Positions 7,516 through 16,573 of a DNA stretch of 64,000 bases are shown here, piece by piece (the stretch's first letter is position 1; the number at the start of each line of letters is the position of its first letter). The notes under the pieces are model-generated. The model was not told where the DNA came from and made no database searches. It was given only the letters and a program-made list of their open reading frames with translations. The translations under genes were made by a program, and so were the position numbers. The stretch is from Flavobacterium sp. LC2016-13 (GTDB lineage: Bacteria > Bacteroidota > Bacteroidia > Flavobacteriales > Flavobacteriaceae), in NCBI RefSeq assembly GCF_009707955.1, contig NZ_WMDQ01000001.1:372001-436000 (forward strand), given 5' to 3'.

Positions 7516-10197
7516 GTGTTACAAAAAAGAATACAAATAGTCTTTACCCTTCTTCTATTGGGTAGTTTTTCACAAATAAAAGCACAAGAAAGAGTTCCTT
7601 TTGATCAAGGAAAAAAATATATTCTTGCTAAAGTTTCTGTTGTTGGTAAAATAAGCTTCAATGAACAAACCGTTGTTACCTTCTCTGGCCTTCAAAAAGG
7701 ACAGGAAATAACTGTTCCCGGTGAAGAAATCAGTGGTGCAATTAAAAAACTGGGCAAACTTGGCCTTTTTGATGAGATCTCTTTTTATGTAAATAAAATT
7801 GATAACGATAGTATTTATCTGGACTTAAACATTATTGAACTTCCGAAGTTAAACGAAGTTAAATTTGTCGGTATCAAGAAAGGTAAAGTCGAAGGATTAA
7901 TTAAGGATAATAACCTGACAAAAAACAAAATTGTCAACGAAAACTTAATTACTACAACTAAAAATTATATTGAAAATAAATATAAAAAAGAAGGTTATTA
8001 TAACACTAAAGTTACTATTACAAATACACCTGACACTACTGCCGGAAACCACGTAAACATGCTTGTTCGTGTAGATAAAGGTGATAAGGTAAAAATTAGC
8101 AAAATTGACTTCATAGGCAACGAAAAACTTACTGATAATCAGTTAAGATCAGCTATGAAAGATACAAAGCAAAAAAACATTTTCCGTGTTCTGAAAAAGT
8201 CAAAATTTATTCCTGAAAAGTACAAAGCTGACCTAGAAAAAGTTATTGCTACCTATAAAGAAAAAGGATATCGTGATGCGCGTATTATATATGACTCTGT
8301 TACTTATAACAAACAGAAAAATATGCTTGCTATCAAAATTAATCTGGAAGAAGGAAATAAATATTACTTTGGAAATATTAAATTCTTAGGAAATACAGTT
8401 TATTCAGACCAACTTTTGAATCGTTATTTAGGAATCAAAAAAGGAGAAACTTATAATGGTGTTTTGCTTGAAAAAAGAATTGCCGATAAGACAAAACCTG
8501 ACGCAGAAGATATAACAAACTTATACCAAAATAACGGTTATTTATTCTCTAATATTAATGCTGTAGAGGTAAAAACTGTTAACGATACAATTGACTTTGA
8601 GATTAGAGTTACTGAAGGTCCAATTGCATATTTTAATAAAATATCGGTTGTTGGAAACGACAAAACGAACGATCATGTTATTTACCGTGAGTTAAGAACT
8701 AAACCGGGTGAAAAATACAGTAAAGAACAGTTGGTTAGAACTATTCGTGAAATTGGACAATTAGGATTTTTTGATCCTGAAGCTATCGATCCTAAATTTA
8801 AAAATGTTGATGCAGCAGCAGGAACTGTTGACATTGAATATCACGTAGTAGAAAAAGGATCTAGCCAGGTAGAACTTCAAGGAGGTTACGGTGGTGGAGG
8901 TTTCATTGGAACCTTAGGATTATCGTTTAATAACTTCTCTGCCAGAAACTTATTTAAAAAAGATTCTTATAAGCCTTTACCAATGGGAGATGGACAAAAA
9001 GTATCACTTCGTTTGCAAGGAAGTACTTATTTCCAAACGTATAGTTTATCGTTCTCTGAGCCATGGTTTGGTGGAAAAAAACCAGTACAATTTAGTTCAT
9101 CTTTATCGTACAGTAAGCAGTTTTTGAATGATTATGCTACAAGACGTGTAGATAAAAGCAAAAGTTTTAATATTTTTACAGTACAAGTTGGTCTGGCTAA
9201 AAGGTTAACAGTACCAGATGATTATTTTGTCTTATCTCAATCGGTAAGTTACCAACACTATGATTTAAATAACTATAACACAGGTTTATTTACTTTTGGT
9301 AACGGAGCATCAAGAAACTTAGCTTACACTATCGGAATTTCAAGAAGTAATAAAGGGGTTAACCCAATATTCCCTACATACGGATCTGAATTTAGTATTT
9401 CTGCCAAAGTAACACCTCCATACTCATTATTTAACAATATTGATTACGGTGATCTAAAAAATCAAAAAGAATACAAAACAAGATATACAGGAACAACAAC
9501 AATTACCACTGCAGATGGATCAGCAATAAGCCCTGGTGATTATACAAAAACACAAACTGTAAATGGTCAGTCAACTACCGTAAGTGTGGGATCTGATTAC
9601 CAAAGTGCAGATACTGATGTTGGTAAAGTCGATCAAAAGAGATACAACTGGTTAGAATATTATAAAATTAAATTTAAAGCAGATTGGTATACTAAAGTAT
9701 ATGGTAAATTAGTTTTAAGAACATTAACCGAATTTGGTTTCTTAGGAGCTTATGATCAAGCAAGAGGTGTTGTACCTTTCGAGCGTTTCTATTTAGGAGG
9801 AGACGGAATGGCGAACTACTCTATGGATGGTAGAGAAACGATTCAGTTAAGAGGTTATCCAAATAACTCATTAACACCAGTAAATAGTGCAGGAGAACAA
9901 ATTGGAGCAACAATTTATAATAAATTCTCTATGGAATTACGTTATCCAATTACATTAAAATCATCAGCATCTATATATGCCTTAACATTTTTGGAAGCCG
10001 GATCATCTTATCCAACATTCAAAGAATACAATCCGTTTGATTTGAATCGTTCTGCAGGTGTTGGTTTACGTGTATTTATGCCGGCATTTGGATTATTAGG
10101 TATTGATTTTGGTTATGGTTTCGATGCTTTACCTGGCTCTGTTACAAACAAGGCAAACGGTTGGGAAACACATTTCATTATTGGACAACAGTTTTAG
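7516..10197 (+). CDS. bamA: Outer-membrane protein assembly factor BamA
   Basis: BamA is the Omp85 core of the machine that folds beta-barrel proteins into the outer membrane. About five POTRA repeats occupy roughly residues 25-430, followed by a 16-strand barrel that ends in an aromatic residue (GQQF). The lid-loop motif appears as LRGYPNNS. The frame is open back to ATG 7384 inside uppS, but that adds 44 unconvincing residues. I prefer GTG 7516, 7 bases after the uppS stop, because the product then begins VLQKRIQIVFTLLLLGSFSQ, an ideal signal peptide. GTG 7492 is the alternative. The chosen form has 893 residues. Confidence 0.93.
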   Translation: MLQKRIQIVFTLLLLGSFSQIKAQERVPFDQGKKYILAKVSVVGKISFNEQTVVTFSGLQKGQEITVPGEEISGAIKKLGKLGLFDEISFYVNKIDNDSIYLDLNIIELPKLNEVKFVGIKKGKVEGLIKDNNLTKNKIVNENLITTTKNYIENKYKKEGYYNTKVTITNTPDTTAGNHVNMLVRVDKGDKVKISKIDFIGNEKLTDNQLRSAMKDTKQKNIFRVLKKSKFIPEKYKADLEKVIATYKEKGYRDARIIYDSVTYNKQKNMLAIKINLEEGNKYYFGNIKFLGNTVYSDQLLNRYLGIKKGETYNGVLLEKRIADKTKPDAEDITNLYQNNGYLFSNINAVEVKTVNDTIDFEIRVTEGPIAYFNKISVVGNDKTNDHVIYRELRTKPGEKYSKEQLVRTIREIGQLGFFDPEAIDPKFKNVDAAAGTVDIEYHVVEKGSSQVELQGGYGGGGFIGTLGLSFNNFSARNLFKKDSYKPLPMGDGQKVSLRLQGSTYFQTYSLSFSEPWFGGKKPVQFSSSLSYSKQFLNDYATRRVDKSKSFNIFTVQVGLAKRLTVPDDYFVLSQSVSYQHYDLNNYNTGLFTFGNGASRNLAYTIGISRSNKGVNPIFPTYGSEFSISAKVTPPYSLFNNIDYGDLKNQKEYKTRYTGTTTITTADGSAISPGDYTKTQTVNGQSTTVSVGSDYQSADTDVGKVDQKRYNWLEYYKIKFKADWYTKVYGKLVLRTLTEFGFLGAYDQARGVVPFERFYLGGDGMANYSMDGRETIQLRGYPNNSLTPVNSAGEQIGATIYNKFSMELRYPITLKSSASIYALTFLEAGSSYPTFKEYNPFDLNRSAGVGLRVFMPAFGLLGIDFGYGFDALPGSVTNKANGWETHFIIGQQF

Positions 10198-10209
10198 TAC
10201 AAATTTTAG

Positions 10210-10217
10210 TACATTTG
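10210..10217 (+). promoter_or_regulatory. Possible internal promoter before ompH
   Basis: TACATTTG, an exact -7 match, lies in the 48-base gap between bamA and the first ompH gene. A short direct repeat (TTTTAGTACA, twice) overlaps its left side. No -33 TTG is visible, so this is tentative. Confidence 0.3.
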
Positions 10218-10245
10218 GTTAAAAATTTGAAAATAAAGTAATGTT

Positions 10246-11265
10246 ATGAGGAAACAGTTTTTATTTATATTTTTAGCCTTGATTGTAGTATATACAAGTC
10301 AGGCTCAGACAAGGACGACAAGGATTGGGTATATTGACATGGAATATATACTGGAGAATGTCTCTGATTATAAAGAAGCAAAAGCCCAGTTAGAGCTAAA
10401 AGCTCAGAAATGGAAACAAGAAATAGAGGCCAAAAAGTTAGAAATTAATAATCTTAAAGAAAGTCTTAAAGCCGAAAAAGCTTTACTTACGAAAGAACTT
10501 ATTGATGAAAGACAAACTGAAATTAAATTTCTTGAAGATGAAATGTTGTCTTATCAGGAAAAGCAATTTGGAGCTGACGGAAATTTAATAAGACATAAAG
10601 CGGCTTTGGCAAAGCCAATACAAGATCAGGTTTTTACAGCTGTTCAGGATATTGCCGAAGCAAAAAATTATGATTTCGTTTTTGATAAGTCATCAGATTT
10701 AACAATGCTTTTTAGCAATAAAAGATTTGATATTAGCGACCAGGTTTTACGTATATTAAACAGAACTGATAAACGTGAGCAATTGACTAAAAAACAATTG
10801 AAAGATCAGGAAGTTAAAGAAAAACGTGAGAATGAAATTGATGAAAATCCGGCAATGGCTGATCGACAAAAAGTATTAGATCAAAGAAAAGCTGCCAGAG
10901 AAAAATTAATTGAAGACAGAAGGCTGGAGCAAGAAGCTAAGAAAAAAGAATACGACGATAGAAGAAAAGCAATTGCTGCCGAAAGAGAAGCTAAAAAAAA
11001 TGGCACGGTTTCTGAACCAGCAAAAACTGAAACAACAAAAACTGATGCTAATACAAATGCTGCTACAGCAAAACCTGTATCAACAACAACAGAACCTGCA
11101 ACAACTACTGAACCAGTAGTTGATAAAGCCGCAGAAAGACAAAAACTTTACGAGCAACGTAAAAAAGAATTAGAAGAAAGAAAAAAGAAAATTCTTGAAG
11201 AAAGAGAAGCGGCTAAAAAAGCAAAAGAAGCCGAAACACAAAAAACAAATACGACCGATAATTAA
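10246..11265 (+). CDS. OmpH/Skp family periplasmic chaperone with long charged tail
   Basis: Skp-type proteins hold unfolded outer-membrane proteins in the periplasm and hand them to BamA. Residues 1-21 are a signal peptide ending in SQAQ, and residues about 25-185 form the OmpH domain with long coiled-coil arms rich in Lys, Glu, Gln and Ala. The tail (about 185-339) is unusual: it is dominated by Lys/Glu-rich helices interrupted by a Thr/Ala/Pro-rich linker around residues 255-295. A standard Skp has about 160 residues, so this one is twice the usual size. It follows bamA by 48 bases and precedes a normal-sized paralogue. Confidence 0.9.
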   Translation: MRKQFLFIFLALIVVYTSQAQTRTTRIGYIDMEYILENVSDYKEAKAQLELKAQKWKQEIEAKKLEINNLKESLKAEKALLTKELIDERQTEIKFLEDEMLSYQEKQFGADGNLIRHKAALAKPIQDQVFTAVQDIAEAKNYDFVFDKSSDLTMLFSNKRFDISDQVLRILNRTDKREQLTKKQLKDQEVKEKRENEIDENPAMADRQKVLDQRKAAREKLIEDRRLEQEAKKKEYDDRRKAIAAEREAKKNGTVSEPAKTETTKTDANTNAATAKPVSTTTEPATTTEPVVDKAAERQKLYEQRKKELEERKKKILEEREAAKKAKEAETQKTNTTDN

Positions 11266-11279
11266 TTAATATTTTAAAA

Positions 11280-11783
11280 ATGATGAAACAAATCAAAACT
11301 TTACTAATTGCTGCCATGTTAGTTTTAGGAGCAAGTAACACAATGAATGCACAAGCTAAGGTAGCTCATGTTGATGTTAGCGAGATTATGTCGAAAATGC
11401 CTGCAATGCTTGACGCTCAAAATCAACTTCAAAAATTAAGTGGTACATACGATGCGGAATACAAAAAAATGGTTGACGAATATCAAGTAAAAATCAAAAA
11501 GTATGAAGCTGAAGCTGCTACTGTAACTGAAGCTGTAAACGGTGAACGTTCTAAAGAAGTTCAGGACATGCAAAAAAGAATTGTAGATTATAGAGACAAT
11601 GCTCAAAAAGAACTACAACAAAAAGAAACTGATATCGTAAAACCTTTAATGGAAAAAGTAAGAGCTTCTATTCAAAAAGTTGGAAAAGCTAAAGGTTTCC
11701 AATATGTATTAGACGGTTCAACTCTTTTATTAGCTGATGGTCCAAACATTACTGCTGATGTTAAAAAAGATTTAGGATTCTAA
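11280..11783 (+). CDS. OmpH/Skp family periplasmic chaperone
   Basis: This 167-residue protein has the normal Skp length. A signal peptide (about 1-24, ending in NAQA) precedes the conserved VAHVDVSEIMSKMP segment, the coiled-coil arms and the C-terminal QYVLDGSTLLLADGP strand. It is a tandem paralogue of the preceding gene, 14 bases away, and is the last gene of the uppS-bamA operon, which ends at a strong hairpin. The start may be either of two adjacent ATG codons (11280 or 11283). Confidence 0.93.
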   Translation: MMKQIKTLLIAAMLVLGASNTMNAQAKVAHVDVSEIMSKMPAMLDAQNQLQKLSGTYDAEYKKMVDEYQVKIKKYEAEAATVTEAVNGERSKEVQDMQKRIVDYRDNAQKELQQKETDIVKPLMEKVRASIQKVGKAKGFQYVLDGSTLLLADGPNITADVKKDLGF

Positions 11784-11800
11784 GAAATACATTCTATTAT

Positions 11801-11838
11801 AAAAAAGGCTCAACTTAAAAAGTTGAGCCTTTTTTTTG
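11801..11838. terminator. Bidirectional terminator after the ompH genes
   Basis: A perfect 16-bp stem (11801-11816 with 11820-11835, loop AAA) is flanked by an A run on the left and a T run on the right. It can terminate both the ompH operon and the convergent receptor gene at 11841. Confidence 0.9.
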
Positions 11839-11840
11839 TG

Positions 11841-14021
11841 TTATAATTTTATCTTCACTCCTCCATTAATGGTAAAGCCTTCAGTATGCATCCAGATATC
11901 ATCAAAAGTTGGTGCATTGTGTGGGTCATTTACCACTCTTTTATAATTACTTTGTCTCGTATCTGTAAAGTTTTCAAAATTGATAAAAAAGGCAAAATTC
12001 TTCCATAATGTTTTTTCAATCATGAATCCAAATTCCCAATAGGTTGGAGTTTTGCTACCATTGTACAAATATTGCTCATCGGTAAAATAGCCTTCCAAAC
12101 CCATTTTAAAATTATTCTCCTTTTCATAAATCAATGCCAGATTAACTTTGTTTTTTGGCATTAAAGGCAAAACCTGATTGCTGGTTAAATACTTCGCTTT
12201 TGCATCTGTAAAAGTATATCCAACAAAAAGCTTAAAATCTTCATGATAAATAAACTTTAAATTCGTTTCAAAACCATTACTTAAAACAGGATCCGCAGCA
12301 TTGAAAAAGAAAGAATAACCTGTTTCATTTTGCAAAACCATTGGTTTACTGATTTGCGTAATAAAAAACATCTGATTGACAGAAAATTTTAAATCAGAAA
12401 AAATATTTCCTTTATAGTTTATATCTGCAGTTCCTCCAATACTTTTTTCTGCTACAACATTCTGTAAAGCTTGTACATTTTGATATTGCATCGTTTCTGT
12501 CTGTTCTGTAAAAACAGTTGGAATCTTATATCCTAAACCTCCGCCTACTCTACTGCTCCATTGCGAATTTATTTTAAATAATGCTGAAATCTTCGGCAAG
12601 AAAAAAGTTTGATTTTTAGAGAAATTAATATTCGAGTAAGATACATTATCAACTCGTAAACCATTTTCTAATTTGATGGTTTCAGAAACATCCCAGGTAT
12701 GCTGAACGTACACTCCTGTTGTAAAAGATTTTGAATCTAAAATACCTGAGTTTCTTTGTTCAAAATTATCATAGACTACATTAGCACCTGTTATAAGAGT
12801 ATATTTCTTTTTATTGATAACATAAGAAGCATCTGTAAAAGAATTTATATTAAGACCGGAAAACTTATACCCAGGAATATTGATTACCCTGTCAAAGAGA
12901 CTTAAACTTTGTTTTAATTTAAAACTATTCTGATTTTCAAATTTCTTATCCAACTCAAAAGTTGTAGTGTTTCGAGTTGTTTTGTTTTTCTCAAAATAAA
13001 CATGGTAGGCATCAGCATTTCCATCAATTACATGCATATCTCCACCTTCCATATTGGTGCTTGTATAACTGTTTCCCAGCATAAAACTAAACGTTTCTGA
13101 AGGATAATAAAACAAACGTGGATTTATGGTAAAATTGTGTGATTTTGGTGTTTCAGAAAAATCATCTTTATCTACATCATAGGCTTTCTGAAAATTTACT
13201 AATCCAAGTAAAGCATATCCAAATTTTCCTTTTCGCTGTGATGCATAAGCTCCAATATTAGTCTGACCAATATTAGATTGATTCAAAATGAAGTTATATT
13301 CACCTTTTTCTTTAGGAGTTTTAGATATAAAGTTAATTACTCCCGCAATTGCCCCTCCTCCATATAATGTTGAAGACGGACCTTTAATAACCTCTACTTG
13401 TTGTAAATCTAAAGGCGGAATTTCAAGAATACTTAAACCACTCGCGAAATTACCAAAGTTTGCATAACCATCTTTTAATAGTTGAGTATAGCGACCATCA
13501 AGGCCTTGCACACGAATACTTGCGCTACCACTCGTTGCTGATGTTTGCTGTACTTGTAAGCCCGTACTTTCGTGCAAAACCATACTTACATTTGCCGGTT
13601 TCATATTTGCCTTTTCATCCAGTTCTTCGGCATCTATAGATTCTATTCGTGTTGGAGTATTTTTGATCGTTCTGCTTGTACGTGTAGATTGTACAATAAC
13701 CTCATCTAATTCCTCTTCCTCGCCCGGAGTCAATTCTACAGTTAAAACTTCATTATTCTTTTGAGGAAAAATTACGCTTATGAAGAAATTTTCATAACCT
13801 AAAAAACTAAAAACAATTTTATGTTCTCCGTTTTCAATGGCATTTAATTCTAAACTACCATTATTATCTGTTATTCCTGAAATAGTAGTTTCCTGAACCT
13901 GAACTGAAACACCAGTTAAATTTTCCTGAGTTTTGCTATCCTTTACGATAACTTTTAAAGTGTTTTGGCTATACATAAACGAACACGAGAGCATAGCCAA
14001 AATAATTATATATTTTGTCAT
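11841..14021 (-). CDS. TonB-dependent receptor, probably for a metal or metal complex
   Basis: The 726-residue protein has a signal peptide (about 1-18), a carboxypeptidase-regulatory-like domain (about 20-105), a TonB-box-like stretch ending DEVIVQSTRTSR, a plug (about 115-235, with IEVIKGPSSTLYGGGAIAGV-like sequence) and a beta-barrel. The plug and barrel resemble the siderophore/vitamin/metal receptor class rather than SusC. The only linked gene is the Cys-rich DUF6660-like protein 69 bases upstream, whose cluster of cysteines suggests metal handling, so a metal substrate is inferred. The exact ligand cannot be read from the sequence. Confidence 0.88.
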   Translation of the reverse strand: MTKYIIILAMLSCSFMYSQNTLKVIVKDSKTQENLTGVSVQVQETTISGITDNNGSLELNAIENGEHKIVFSFLGYENFFISVIFPQKNNEVLTVELTPGEEEELDEVIVQSTRTSRTIKNTPTRIESIDAEELDEKANMKPANVSMVLHESTGLQVQQTSATSGSASIRVQGLDGRYTQLLKDGYANFGNFASGLSILEIPPLDLQQVEVIKGPSSTLYGGGAIAGVINFISKTPKEKGEYNFILNQSNIGQTNIGAYASQRKGKFGYALLGLVNFQKAYDVDKDDFSETPKSHNFTINPRLFYYPSETFSFMLGNSYTSTNMEGGDMHVIDGNADAYHVYFEKNKTTRNTTTFELDKKFENQNSFKLKQSLSLFDRVINIPGYKFSGLNINSFTDASYVINKKKYTLITGANVVYDNFEQRNSGILDSKSFTTGVYVQHTWDVSETIKLENGLRVDNVSYSNINFSKNQTFFLPKISALFKINSQWSSRVGGGLGYKIPTVFTEQTETMQYQNVQALQNVVAEKSIGGTADINYKGNIFSDLKFSVNQMFFITQISKPMVLQNETGYSFFFNAADPVLSNGFETNLKFIYHEDFKLFVGYTFTDAKAKYLTSNQVLPLMPKNKVNLALIYEKENNFKMGLEGYFTDEQYLYNGSKTPTYWEFGFMIEKTLWKNFAFFINFENFTDTRQSNYKRVVNDPHNAPTFDDIWMHTEGFTINGGVKIKL

Positions 14022-14090
14022 TTGATATTAAATTAAATAAATACTAAAAATACCCGAAGCAAAAACTACGAGTAAAAAATCAATATTGAT

Positions 14091-14420
14091 CTAACTTAGC
14101 TTTGGCGGTTGCCAAATACCTAAATAAATATCTTTGTAATTTCCAGAAATATATAAGTCATTTTGTCTTTTAGTTTCAACAAAACTTACGTTCTTATCTG
14201 CAGTAAAAATACTTTTCTGAAATTGAAAACCATGAACTCCACAACAAGCACAAGAACATAAAGGTGCGCACTGATCGTTTTGAAAATCTGATTTTTTATC
14301 TTGAGAATGGTTTTTATGAAGTTCTGTTTTTGCGAAAGAAGTACAATCATCTATATCATTACAAGGAAGTAATGACAATGCGACAAGATAGATTGAAAAC
14401 AAAAAACAAATAAATTTCAT
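14091..14420 (-). CDS. Small Cys-rich secreted protein, DUF6660-like
   Basis: The 109-residue product begins with a hydrophobic segment (about 3-19), so it is exported or membrane-anchored. It carries eight cysteines. Five of them are packed at residues 51, 55, 57, 59 and 60, followed by GVHGF; His35 and His38 lie just before this cluster. The pattern matches what I recall of DUF6660, a family found beside TonB-dependent receptors in Flavobacteriaceae, but I could not check this. A close Cys cluster suggests binding of copper, zinc or a similar ion (inference). It is likely cotranscribed with the downstream receptor gene. Confidence 0.7.
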   Translation of the reverse strand: MKFICFLFSIYLVALSLLPCNDIDDCTSFAKTELHKNHSQDKKSDFQNDQCAPLCSCACCGVHGFQFQKSIFTADKNVSFVETKRQNDLYISGNYKDIYLGIWQPPKLS

Positions 14421-14544
14421 GTCGTAAAGATAAAGAAATATTCTATGATCAGTTTACAAAAAAATGAATCCTATTTAGATAAATTTCAAAATTATTTAAC
14501 CTAAAATTGAATAAAAAGTACGAATTTAGATTCTGAAAAATATG

Positions 14545-14552
14545 TAACTTTG
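14545..14552 (+). promoter_or_regulatory. -7 element of murI
   Basis: TAACTTTG matches TAnnTTTG exactly and ends 4 bases before the murI ATG, implying a nearly leaderless transcript. A -33 TTG at the usual distance is not visible. Confidence 0.45.
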
Positions 14553-14556
14553 CTTT

Positions 14557-15333
14557 ATGACAAACAACAATCCTATAGGCGTTTTTGATTCTGGTATTGG
14601 TGGAACTTCCATTTGGAATGCTATTCATGACTTACTTCCCAACGAAAATACTATCTATTTAGCAGACAGCAAAAATGCTCCTTACGGTCAGCGAACCAAA
14701 GAAGAGATTGTTGCTTTGAGTAAAAAAAACGTAGATTTTTTAATTGCAAATAATTGCAAATTAATCGTCGTTGCTTGCAATACTGCAACCACAAATGCAA
14801 TTCAGGAATTACGTGCTGAATATGACATCCCGTTTATAGGAATTGAACCTGCCATAAAACCTGCTGCAAATAATTCTAAAACACAAATTATTGGTATTCT
14901 GGCAACCAAAGGAACTTTGAACAGTGAGTTATTCAACAAAACTGCCGAAATGTTTCAACATACTACAATAATTGAACAAGTAGGTCATGGCTTGGTTCAA
15001 CTTATTGAAGATGGTAATTTAAATTCTCCGGAAATGACTCAATTATTAGAATCATATTTACGACCAATGATTGATGCTAATATTGATTATCTGGTTTTAG
15101 GCTGCAGTCATTATCCGTATTTAATTCCTCAGATTAAACAAATACTTCCTGAACATATTCAGATTATCGATTCCGGAGAAGCTGTTGCGCGCCAAACTCA
15201 AAACGTATTACGTGAAAAAGTAGGCTTTTCAGAAGCAGAAAAAAAAGCGCCTGTTTTTTATGTGAATTCAAATCCTGCCGTATTAAAATCAATTTTAAAC
15301 GACAAATACGACGTTATTGAAAAAGATTTTTAA
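14557..15333 (+). CDS. murI: Glutamate racemase
   Basis: MurI interconverts L- and D-glutamate and supplies D-glutamate for peptidoglycan. The 258-residue protein contains every catalytic landmark: FDSGIGG with Asp11 and Ser12, ACNTAT with catalytic Cys74, and LGCSHYPYL with the second catalytic Cys183. It lies alone on the + strand, convergent with an outer-membrane protein gene that ends only 4 bases away, and no terminator is visible between them. Confidence 0.97.
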   Translation: MTNNNPIGVFDSGIGGTSIWNAIHDLLPNENTIYLADSKNAPYGQRTKEEIVALSKKNVDFLIANNCKLIVVACNTATTNAIQELRAEYDIPFIGIEPAIKPAANNSKTQIIGILATKGTLNSELFNKTAEMFQHTTIIEQVGHGLVQLIEDGNLNSPEMTQLLESYLRPMIDANIDYLVLGCSHYPYLIPQIKQILPEHIQIIDSGEAVARQTQNVLREKVGFSEAEKKAPVFYVNSNPAVLKSILNDKYDVIEKDF

Positions 15334-15337
15334 ATCG

Positions 15338-16573
15338 TTATTCAAATTTTCGCTTGACGAACCAAATTCCGTCTAAAGATAAATTAAGTGAGATTTTATG
15401 ATAATTTTCTTTGATCAGATTATCTGAAATTCTTCCTTTTTGCCCATAAGAATACGATATATTCAACGCTGAATAAGTGTTGTCTATTGGTAATGAAAGC
15501 CCGAAAGAAATAGAAGCGTTATTGATTCTTTTTCCATCAACTTCTAGATAACCAGTATCAAAATTGGCGCCTGCACTATATTGAATACGATCCAGATATC
15601 TTCGAACATCTTTTTTGGCACTATAAGTAAAACCGAACGCAAATCTATCCTGATTAACAAAATTACCATACAGTTCAGATTGATTGGTACTATTCCACAA
15701 GCTTTTTTCATAATCCATTGTCAGGTTTAGATTATTTTTAAAACGCTTGCTAATCCCTACTCCAATCTCCAAAGGCATATAATAATCATCTGTATCTGAA
15801 GCAACATTAGATTCAACAGTAGTAACGACGTCGTTGGTTATCGTTTGAACTGTTTGCACCTTTGCCGCTTTTAATCTTGCTGGAGCTTTGAAAGTTGAGG
15901 CAATCGTAAAAGTAGAATCTATTTTGTATTGAGCTCCTAATGTTGCCCGCACGCCATTGTAATCTGTTTTTTTACTAATTGATGTAACTGAATTCGAAAT
16001 TAAATAAGCCCTGTCATCTGAGGTATTTCCAAACAACACTGTTGCTGTAGCACCAATTGCTAATTTTTTACCAAATCGATATCCATACGAAAAGTCAAAA
16101 TTATTTAATCCGCCAGAACCTGCTGCCGTTAAATAATAATATTCCTGACTATCAATTATGGGTAATTTTAAATTAGAAATTTTAAAAGCAGCACTAGAGT
16201 AAGGCCTTAAAGCCACACTAAATCCTGAATTCTTTGTAACAGGAAAAGCAAAAGCAATATGCGAGAATTGAAAATTATTACGTTTTTCAGACCTTGAACC
16301 ACTTTCATAAGTTGTCGCAATAGCTTTGCCTCCAACATCAAACATAAAATGATTTAAAGGAAGATACGCTAATGAAGCAGGATTCAGATTATTAATAAAT
16401 ATACTTGATGGTAAGGCCATTCCCGAAGAACCAATAGAAGGAATTGAACCAAAATCTGAATCATACAAACTCCCTAAACCATATAATGAATAAGGTGAAC
16501 TTGAAATACTTTGAGAAAATGAAGTTAACGACATTAAAATGAAGCAACTTAAAAAAGCTATTTTATTTTTCAT
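15338..16573 (-). CDS. Outer-membrane beta-barrel protein, FadL-like
   Basis: The 411-residue protein has a signal peptide (about 1-20, ending in SFSQ) followed by SSSPYSLYGLGS and a segment of the type SSGMALPSSIFINNLNPASLAYLP. An N-terminal stretch that places an Asn-Pro-Ala motif after a Gly/Ser-rich run is typical of FadL/OMPP1-like channels of Bacteroidota. The rest is regular beta-barrel sequence. Its ATG overlaps the stop codon of the DUF4270 gene (TAATG), so the two are translationally coupled. Function is unknown; transport of a hydrophobic ligand is only an inference from the fold. Confidence 0.7.
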   Translation of the reverse strand: MKNKIAFLSCFILMSLTSFSQSISSSPYSLYGLGSLYDSDFGSIPSIGSSGMALPSSIFINNLNPASLAYLPLNHFMFDVGGKAIATTYESGSRSEKRNNFQFSHIAFAFPVTKNSGFSVALRPYSSAAFKISNLKLPIIDSQEYYYLTAAGSGGLNNFDFSYGYRFGKKLAIGATATVLFGNTSDDRAYLISNSVTSISKKTDYNGVRATLGAQYKIDSTFTIASTFKAPARLKAAKVQTVQTITNDVVTTVESNVASDTDDYYMPLEIGVGISKRFKNNLNLTMDYEKSLWNSTNQSELYGNFVNQDRFAFGFTYSAKKDVRRYLDRIQYSAGANFDTGYLEVDGKRINNASISFGLSLPIDNTYSALNISYSYGQKGRISDNLIKENYHKISLNLSLDGIWFVKRKFE

